From assembly GCA_902806365.1 (NCBI GenBank), contig CADCWJ010000701.1:1-29788 (forward strand): DNA of 29,788 nucleotides. The letters are read 5' to 3'. A model generated the notes under the pieces. It was not told where the DNA came from, did no database searches, and saw only the letters and a program-made list of their open reading frames with translations. The position numbers were made by a program, and so were the translations under genes. This DNA is from an uncultured Thermomicrobiales bacterium. GTDB taxonomy: Bacteria; Chloroflexota; Chloroflexia; Thermomicrobiales; UBA6265. Positions 25,120 through 29,788 of this stretch are shown piece by piece; the first letter of the stretch is position 1; each line of letters opens with the position of its first letter.

Positions 25120-26238
25120 ATGCATGATCGAACATCGGGCAGTCGCAAGACACGCGTCGCCGTCCTCTTCGGCGGGCGCTCGGGCGAGCATGACGTCTCG
25201 CTGCGCTCGGCCGAGACGATCATGGGAGCGCTGGATCCGGAGAAGTATGAGGTGGTACCAGTTGGCATCACCCGCGAAGGGGCCTGGCTCACAGGCGACG
25301 ATCCCCTCGCCCAGCTCGAAGCCAGCTCTCCCTTGTTTTCGCTGCGTGCAGGATCGGCAACCACCGCTTCGGCGTCTTCGCTCCATGGCTCAGCATTGGA
25401 GACGTCATCGAAAACACTGCCGGAGAGCGCAATCGAGGCGGTGGATGTCGTCTTTCCCGCCCTGCACGGGCCGATGGGCGAGGATGGCACCGTTCAGGGC
25501 ATGCTCGAGCTGGCCGGAGTGCCCTATGTCGGGTCCGGGGTGCTTGGCTCCGCGGTGGCGATGGACAAGGCTGTCACCAAAGTGATCCTGGCCCAGGCGG
25601 GGCTGCCGCAATTGCCCTGGCGGCTGGTCCATCGCAAGGATTGGGAGCGCGAGCCGGAAGCGATCATCATGGCGATCTCGGGGTCGATCGGGTTCCCCTG
25701 TTTCGTCAAGCCGGCGAACCTCGGCTCGAGTGTCGGCATTTCGAAGGTCGACGCAGTTGACCAGCTTGCCGGGGCGATGGATCTTGCCGCGCGGTACGAC
25801 CGCAGGTTGATCGTGGAGCAAGGGGTCAACGCCCGCGAGATCGAGATGGCGGTGCTCGGCAACGAGAATCCCTCGCCTTCGGTCGCGGGCGAGGTGGTTC
25901 CCCGTGGGGCCTTCTACGATTACAACGCCAAGTATGTGGATGACTCCGCCGAGCTGCTCGTTCCGGCAGAGCTCGAACCCGATCTTCTCGCCTACATGCA
26001 GGAGCTGGCCCTCGATGCGTTCCGATCGCTGGACCTCGCCGGCATGGCGCGTGTCGATTTCTTTCTGGAGCGCGACACGGACCGCGTCTACATCAATGAG
26101 GTGAATACGATTCCCGGGTTTACCTCGATCAGCATGTATCCGATGCTTTGGGAAGAGAGCGGATTGCCGGTATCCGCGCTTGTTGACCGGTTGATCGAGC
26201 TGGCGATCGAGCGATACGGTGAGAGTCACCGAACCTAA
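25120..26238 (+). CDS. ddl: D-alanine--D-alanine ligase
   Basis: ATP-grasp enzyme that joins two D-Ala for the MurF substrate. 372 aa. Motifs in order: VAVLFGGRSGEHDVSLRSA (13-31, Glu23), VFPALHGPMGEDGTVQG, GSGVLGSAVAMDK, PCFVKPANLGSSVGISKV, VEQGVNAREIEMAVLG, YDYNAKY (266-272), and INEVNTIPGFTSISMYPMLW near the C-terminus with the Mg-binding Glu/Asn. The Tyr-containing YDYNAKY loop is that of D-Ala-D-Ala ligases rather than the D-Ala-D-Lac (VanA) type. ATG at 25120, 53 bp after murC-murB, with a modest GGAAAGGG upstream at 25101-25108. An insertion rich in Ser/Ala (about 68-100) lengthens the N-domain. Confidence 0.94.
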   Translation: MHDRTSGSRKTRVAVLFGGRSGEHDVSLRSAETIMGALDPEKYEVVPVGITREGAWLTGDDPLAQLEASSPLFSLRAGSATTASASSLHGSALETSSKTLPESAIEAVDVVFPALHGPMGEDGTVQGMLELAGVPYVGSGVLGSAVAMDKAVTKVILAQAGLPQLPWRLVHRKDWEREPEAIIMAISGSIGFPCFVKPANLGSSVGISKVDAVDQLAGAMDLAARYDRRLIVEQGVNAREIEMAVLGNENPSPSVAGEVVPRGAFYDYNAKYVDDSAELLVPAELEPDLLAYMQELALDAFRSLDLAGMARVDFFLERDTDRVYINEVNTIPGFTSISMYPMLWEESGLPVSALVDRLIELAIERYGESHRT

Positions 26239-26250
26239 AGCGGCTTGCCT

Positions 26251-26262
26251 GCGTACGTACGC
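26251..26262. repeat. Perfect 12-bp palindrome GCGTACGTACGC
   Basis: Self-complementary over all 12 bases, 13 bp after the ddl stop in the 307-bp ddl-ftsZ gap. It could be a small protein-binding site. No U-tract follows, so it is not a convincing terminator. Confidence 0.45.
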
Positions 26263-26320
26263 GAGTCCACCGAATGCTAACGCCGATGTTGTCGCAGGCG
26301 TCAAGCCCGTATGGACACCG

Positions 26321-26329
26321 TGCTATACT
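26321..26329 (+). promoter_or_regulatory. Extended -10 promoter candidate for ftsZ
   Basis: TGCTATACT (TG at 26321-26322, TATACT at 26324-26329) is an extended -10 with five of six matches to TATAAT. No good -35 is seen, which extended -10 promoters can tolerate. It would give ftsZ a leader of about 210 nt holding the inverted repeat at 26470-26490. Nothing else gene-like was seen in 26239-26545. Confidence 0.4.
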
Positions 26330-26469
26330 CGCCAGCATTGATCAGCCGTTGATTTTGACAGGAACGGCGCCTGGAGACGTACGGGGGAACGGGTCTGAAG
26401 GCTGGCGACGCCACCATCCGGGAATCGAAAGCGGCTCGTGGGAAGCCGGAACGCGCGATTCGCTTAGCG

Positions 26470-26490
26470 CAACGTTCGTTTGGAACGTTG
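26470..26490 (+). repeat. Inverted repeat in the ftsZ leader
   Basis: Arms CAACGTTC (26470-26477) and GAACGTTG (26483-26490) are perfectly complementary over 8 bp around the 5-nt GTTTG. It lies 55 nt before the ftsZ ATG. It can be an operator for a dimeric regulator or an RNA hairpin in the leader. No T-run follows, so a terminator is unlikely. Confidence 0.6.
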
Positions 26491-26545
26491 TCCGCCACAG
26501 CAGGGCTGCGGTTGACAATGATGAAATGTGGATGGTGAAGGGACG

Positions 26546-27826
26546 ATGCAATCCCGCGGACAGAACTCGGCACGTGGTCATCAAGAGGTTCGGGTTCACG
26601 GTGCTCAGGGCGCCCGTCCCGTGCAGCGAACGTCCGTGCAGGCGGAACGCGGAGGAGCGTCGCCGGAGTCCGAGAGCCCGGCGCCACGTCGAAGTTCCTT
26701 CGAGTCGTTCGCACAGGCATTCGCCCGGATCAAGGTCATCGGGGTCGGCGGCGCCGGAGGGAACGCGATCAACCGGATGGTCGCCTCCGGTGTGGATGGC
26801 ATTGAATTCGTCGCCGTGAATACCGACGCCCAAGCGTTGATGACGAGCGAGGCGACGATCGCCGTACGCATCGGTGACAAGCTTACCAAGGGCCTCGGCG
26901 CGGGCGGACGTCCCGAGATCGGGGAGCGCGCCGCCGAGGAAAGCGCCGAGAGCCTGGCCGACGTGATGAAGGATTGCGACATGATCTTCATCGCCGCCGG
27001 CATGGGGGGCGGCACCGGCACCGGCGCCTCGCCAACGATCGCGCGGCTGGCGAAATCGGCGGGAGCGCTCACCGTGGCAGTGGTGACCAAGCCGTTCGAG
27101 TTCGAGGGCGGCCGGCGGCGGAGAGCGGCGGAGGAAGGCATCGCCCTTCTCAAGGAGACGGTGGACGCGCTCATCACGATTCCCAACGAGCGCCTGCTGC
27201 ACATGGTCGATCCGAAGACCACGGTCACTGAAGCTTTCCAGATTGCCGACGACGTGTTGCGGCAGGGGATCGCCGGAATCTCGGACCTGATAACCAAACC
27301 GGGTGTGATCAACCTCGACTTCGCCGATGTCAAGACGATCATGGAGGATGCGGGCTCGGCGCTGATGGCGATCGGCTACGGCGAGGGTTCGGACCGCTGC
27401 GTCAACGCGGCCCGGGAGGCGATCGAGAGTCCCTTGCTCGAAATGAACATCCAGGGTGCGCGCGGCGTGCTCTACAACATCAGCGGTGGCAGCAACCTGA
27501 CCCTGTTCGAGACCAGCGAGGCGGCGGATGTGATTCGGGCGGCCGCCGACGACGATGCCGAGATCATCTATGGCACGTCGGTGGATGAAGCACTCGGTGA
27601 TGGCGTGATGATTACGCTGATCGCTACCGGGTTCGATGATCGCGGAGGCATCGACTCCTTCGCGGTCCATAACCTGGGACGCGAGGGTCAGCGCAACTTC
27701 GACCGGGCGCCGTCTCGCTCAGCGAGCCCACAGGCGGGACAGCGCTCCCAGGGTGTGCCGCCGGTTGCCCCGGACGACGATTGGGAGTCCGAATCGTCGA
27801 TCATCAGGTTTCTTCGCGAGCGGTAG
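26546..27826 (+). CDS. ftsZ: Cell division protein FtsZ
   Basis: Tubulin-like GTPase that forms the cytokinetic ring. 426 aa. A polar, unconserved N-terminal extension of about 60 residues precedes KVIGVGGAGGNAINRM (63-78). Then VNTDAQAL, GAGGRPEIGERAAEE, the tubulin signature GMGGGTGTGASP (152-163), VTKPFEFEG, NLDFADVKTIM (T7 loop, for GTP hydrolysis in the next subunit) and the C-terminal domain. A variable linker ends in IIRFLRER, the conserved tail that binds FtsA-type partners. ATG 26546 is preferred: AAGGG lies just upstream, while the GTG at 26528 has no ribosome site. ftsQ and ftsA, usual neighbours, are not upstream; ddl is. Confidence 0.95.
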   Translation: MQSRGQNSARGHQEVRVHGAQGARPVQRTSVQAERGGASPESESPAPRRSSFESFAQAFARIKVIGVGGAGGNAINRMVASGVDGIEFVAVNTDAQALMTSEATIAVRIGDKLTKGLGAGGRPEIGERAAEESAESLADVMKDCDMIFIAAGMGGGTGTGASPTIARLAKSAGALTVAVVTKPFEFEGGRRRRAAEEGIALLKETVDALITIPNERLLHMVDPKTTVTEAFQIADDVLRQGIAGISDLITKPGVINLDFADVKTIMEDAGSALMAIGYGEGSDRCVNAAREAIESPLLEMNIQGARGVLYNISGGSNLTLFETSEAADVIRAAADDDAEIIYGTSVDEALGDGVMITLIATGFDDRGGIDSFAVHNLGREGQRNFDRAPSRSASPQAGQRSQGVPPVAPDDDWESESSIIRFLRER

Positions 27827-27909
27827 CGTGACGCCGGGGAGGGGCTTCGTGGATTCGATGAGGAGTCTGCGAGTGACTCACTCCGATCGGCGTCCCAGGA
27901 GCCGCAACT

Positions 27910-28380
27910 GTGCGATGCCCATTCTGCCGGTCAAGTGATTCGCGGGTGATCGACAGCCGCGAACTCGGCGGCGGCGAATCGATTCGTCGTCGGCGCGAGT
28001 GCCCCCACTGCCGTCGCCGGTTCACGACTTATGAACGCGTGGAAACGGTCTCACTGGTGGTCGTCAAAAAGGATGGGCGACGCGAGGAGTTCAACCCGGA
28101 CAAGCTCCGGATGAAGCTTCGCGTCGCGCTGACCAAGCGGCCGATCAGTGAGGACCAGGTCGACGCCCTGATCAGCCGGATCGAGGGGCAACTCCTTGCG
28201 CTTGGAGTCAGGGAGGTTCCGTCCGGTGTGGTCGGGGAGGCCGCTCTGCGAGAGCTCAAGGAGCTGGATCAGGTCGCGTACATCCGTTTTGCGTCCGTCT
28301 ACCGGGAGTTCGCTGACCTCGAAGATCTCCGGCGCGAAATGGAAGATTTGGCCCGGCTCCGCACATCCGTATCGGAGTAG
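27910..28380 (+). CDS. nrdR: Transcriptional repressor NrdR
   Basis: Zinc-ribbon and ATP-cone regulator that represses ribonucleotide reductase genes when dATP is high. 156 aa, the standard length. N-terminal zinc ribbon Cys3, Cys6, Cys31, Cys34 (MRCPFC ... ECPHCRRRFTTYE), then the ATP-cone from about 49 (VVVKKDGRREEFNPDKL) to 139 (VAYIRFASVYREF). GTG at 27910 has AGGAG at 27897-27901 (8 nt spacing). It follows ftsZ by 83 bp on the same strand, probably cotranscribed. No nrd structural gene is in the window. Confidence 0.95.
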   Translation: MRCPFCRSSDSRVIDSRELGGGESIRRRRECPHCRRRFTTYERVETVSLVVVKKDGRREEFNPDKLRMKLRVALTKRPISEDQVDALISRIEGQLLALGVREVPSGVVGEAALRELKELDQVAYIRFASVYREFADLEDLRREMEDLARLRTSVSE

Positions 28381-28415
28381 CGGTACACGCAGCCGTCGCC
28401 GTAGCGCTAACGAAG

Positions 28416-28443
28416 GCCCCGCCGCAACGGAATGCAGCGGGGC
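28416..28443. terminator. Hairpin between convergent nrdR and trxA
   Basis: GCCCCGC (28416-28422) and GCGGGGC (28437-28443) form a 7-bp GC stem around 14 nt, extendable by a G-U pair. It sits 35 bp past the nrdR stop and 20 bp from the trxA stop, so it could end both. Neither side has a strong U-tract. Confidence 0.55.
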
Positions 28444-28463
28444 TCGCGTTGGGTCGATCGAGT

Positions 28464-28790
28464 TCAGCTCAGGTGCGGCTCGATCCGATCGAGGATTTGC
28501 TGCTTGGGAAGTGCACCGATGATCTTGTCGACCGGTTGCCCACCTTTGTAGAGGATCATTGTCGGAATGTTGAATACGCTAAGCTGACCGGCGTACTGCT
28601 GGTTCTCGTCAACGTTGACCTTGACGATCTTGACTCGGTCCTGCTGTTCGTTCGCGATCTCGGCGAGGACCGGGCCAACAATCCGGCATGGTCCACACCA
28701 GGGCGCCCAGAAGTCAACCAGAACAGGCTTGTCGGCGGCGATCACTTCCTGCTGGAATGTCGCGTCGGTGATCTCGAGAGGTGTTGCCAT
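28464..28790 (-). CDS. trxA: Thioredoxin
   Basis: Cytoplasmic thiol-disulfide oxidoreductase, 108 aa. Active site WCGPC (31-35, Cys32/Cys35) after KPVLVDFWAP, the cis-proline loop NIPTM (Pro76) and the C-terminal KGGQPVDKIIGALPK are all standard. The start is ATG 28790, with GGAG 6-10 nt upstream on that strand; an upstream in-frame ATG at 28862 would add 24 unconserved residues and is not used. Convergent with nrdR. Confidence 0.95.
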   Translation of the reverse strand: MATPLEITDATFQQEVIAADKPVLVDFWAPWCGPCRIVGPVLAEIANEQQDRVKIVKVNVDENQQYAGQLSVFNIPTMILYKGGQPVDKIIGALPKQQILDRIEPHLS

Positions 28791-28844
28791 GCATGTCTCC
28801 ACGTGTGACGTCCATTGGGTAGCGTTGTTGCCGTTACTTCCCAA

Positions 28845-28853
28845 ATGATACCA
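28845..28853 (-). promoter_or_regulatory. Extended -10 promoter candidate for trxA
   Basis: On the minus strand TGGTATCAT (28853-28845) fits an extended -10, TGn followed by TATCAT. A weak TTCAGG lies 17 nt upstream. The transcript would start about 50 bp before the trxA ATG at 28790. Confidence 0.4.
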
Positions 28854-28939
28854 CGGTCGCACCCCTTCCTGAATCCCGCAACGACAGGAATACTGAGGCG
28901 ATCGGCACGGCCGGTGAGGCCAGTGAGAGGATGCGCTGC

Positions 28940-29788
28940 ATGATCGCGGACACCGGCGAAGATGGGTCCCTCCCCATTCGTGTCGCGATCGATGGCAACT
29001 TCCTGCGCCTGCCGTATTCGGGAATTGGCACCTATGTCAGGGAGATCACCAGGGCGCTCGAAGCCGGCCGGGAATCGCTCGGGATCGACATTGCCCTCGT
29101 CGAGCCGCGGACCGGACGGTTCTTCAAGCCTGGCACCCGGGTCCATCGCTTTGCTTGGGATGCGGTCGGCGTGAGCGCCGCCGCGGTCGCCGCGAGACCC
29201 CGCGCGCGCCTCCTGCACCTGCCCCAGATGAGCGCCCCAATCGTGGCGCCCATCCCGTGCGTCGTGACGATCCACGACACGATCCCGCTCGCGCTGCCTG
29301 AGTATCGTGCGACGCGCGCGATGCAGGTGTATCTCGCCCTGATGGCGCGGACGGCGCGACAGGCCCGCCACATCATCGTACCCTCGCGTTTCGCCGCGGA
29401 CGAGGTGCGGCGAGTGCTCGGCGTCGCGCGCGATCGGATCACGGTGATCCCGGAGGCGGCGTCCCCGGACCTGGTGCCGGACCGAACAGGAACGGCGGAG
29501 CGGGACGCCCGGCGGCGATTCGGGATCCGGGGGCCATACCTGTTCAACATCGGCGGCTTCGACACCCGAAAGAATCTGCCCCTCCTCATCGAAGCATTTG
29601 GGGCTGCGCTCACCTCATTGCCCGAAGGCGCGGCGTTGGTGATCGCGGGCGCGCCGCACTCCACGAATCCGCGGGTCTATCCGCCGCTCGAGCCCGTGAT
29701 CGAGCGTCTTGGACTCTGCGGGAAGGTGCTCCTGATCGGTCGCGTCCCGGACGACGTCAGGCGGCTGCTCTATCAGGGCTCGGTCGCC
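28940..29788 (+). CDS. GT4-type (GT-B) glycosyltransferase, 5' part
   Basis: 283 residues are visible with no stop before the window edge; full members are about 370-400. The N-terminal half opens with IRVAIDGNFLRLPYSGIGTYVREI (donor-independent GT4 start), then HLPQMSAPIVAPIPCVVTIHDTIPLALPE and IIVPSRFAADEVRRVLGV with RITVIPEA. The C-terminal nucleotide-sugar domain begins PYLFNIGGFDTRKNLPLLIEAF. This pattern is common in mannosyl- and rhamnosyltransferases of surface glycan pathways; the sugar is not identifiable. The ATG at 28940 has GAGAGG at 28925-28930 (9 nt spacing); the in-frame ATG at 28931 directly abuts that site. Divergent from trxA, which leaves 28791-28939 as a shared promoter region. 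Confidence 0.85.
   Translation, partial: MIADTGEDGSLPIRVAIDGNFLRLPYSGIGTYVREITRALEAGRESLGIDIALVEPRTGRFFKPGTRVHRFAWDAVGVSAAAVAARPRARLLHLPQMSAPIVAPIPCVVTIHDTIPLALPEYRATRAMQVYLALMARTARQARHIIVPSRFAADEVRRVLGVARDRITVIPEAASPDLVPDRTGTAERDARRRFGIRGPYLFNIGGFDTRKNLPLLIEAFGAALTSLPEGAALVIAGAPHSTNPRVYPPLEPVIERLGLCGKVLLIGRVPDDVRRLLYQGSVA

Overview
This is a high-GC bacterial window with tightly packed genes, frequent GTG/TTG starts and several stop/start overlaps. Gene content suggests a Chloroflexota bacterium of the Thermomicrobia/Sphaerobacter kind: GT39-like glycosyltransferases beside TPM-domain proteins, a long-form RmlA, and nrdR directly behind ftsZ. This assignment is an inference from gene content and protein style; no 16S gene is present.

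Layout. (1) 1-1330: 3' part of an alpha-glucan phosphorylase. (2) 1396-5210, plus strand: rfbA, rfbD, rfbB and an rfbC-like gene, a dTDP-L-rhamnose operon that ends in a strong hairpin at 5236-5271. (3) 5298-14630, all minus strand: a surface-glycan or glycoprotein block. It holds two tandem copies of a two-gene cassette (TPM-domain protein followed by a GT39-like membrane glycosyltransferase, each pair overlapping at stop/start), a SAM methyltransferase, a polyprenyl-phosphate-sugar-synthase-like GT2 and a third GT-C enzyme. (4) 14835-16643: an acyl-CoA carboxylase subunit with biotin carboxylase and biotin carrier domains. (5) 16651-16986, minus strand: a small unknown gene whose sigma-70-type promoter carries a LexA-type palindrome (GAAC-N4-GTTC) in its spacer. 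(6) About 17055-28380, plus strand: a division and cell wall (dcw) cluster. It starts with a decayed mraZ pseudogene, followed by rsmH, murF, mraY, murD, a murC-murB fusion, ddl, ftsZ and nrdR. ftsL, ftsI, murE, ftsW, murG, ftsQ and ftsA are absent from their usual places. (7) 28464-28790: trxA on the minus strand, convergent with nrdR. (8) 28940-end: the start of a GT4-type glycosyltransferase.

How the genes work together. The Rml enzymes make dTDP-rhamnose. The GT2 and GT-C enzymes are a plausible set for building lipid-linked sugars and transferring them outside the membrane. The dcw genes supply UDP-MurNAc-pentapeptide, lipid I and the FtsZ ring. The least expected items are the mraZ relic, which still matches MraZ in two frames around a missing centre, the LexA-box promoter, and the duplicated TPM/GT39 cassette.
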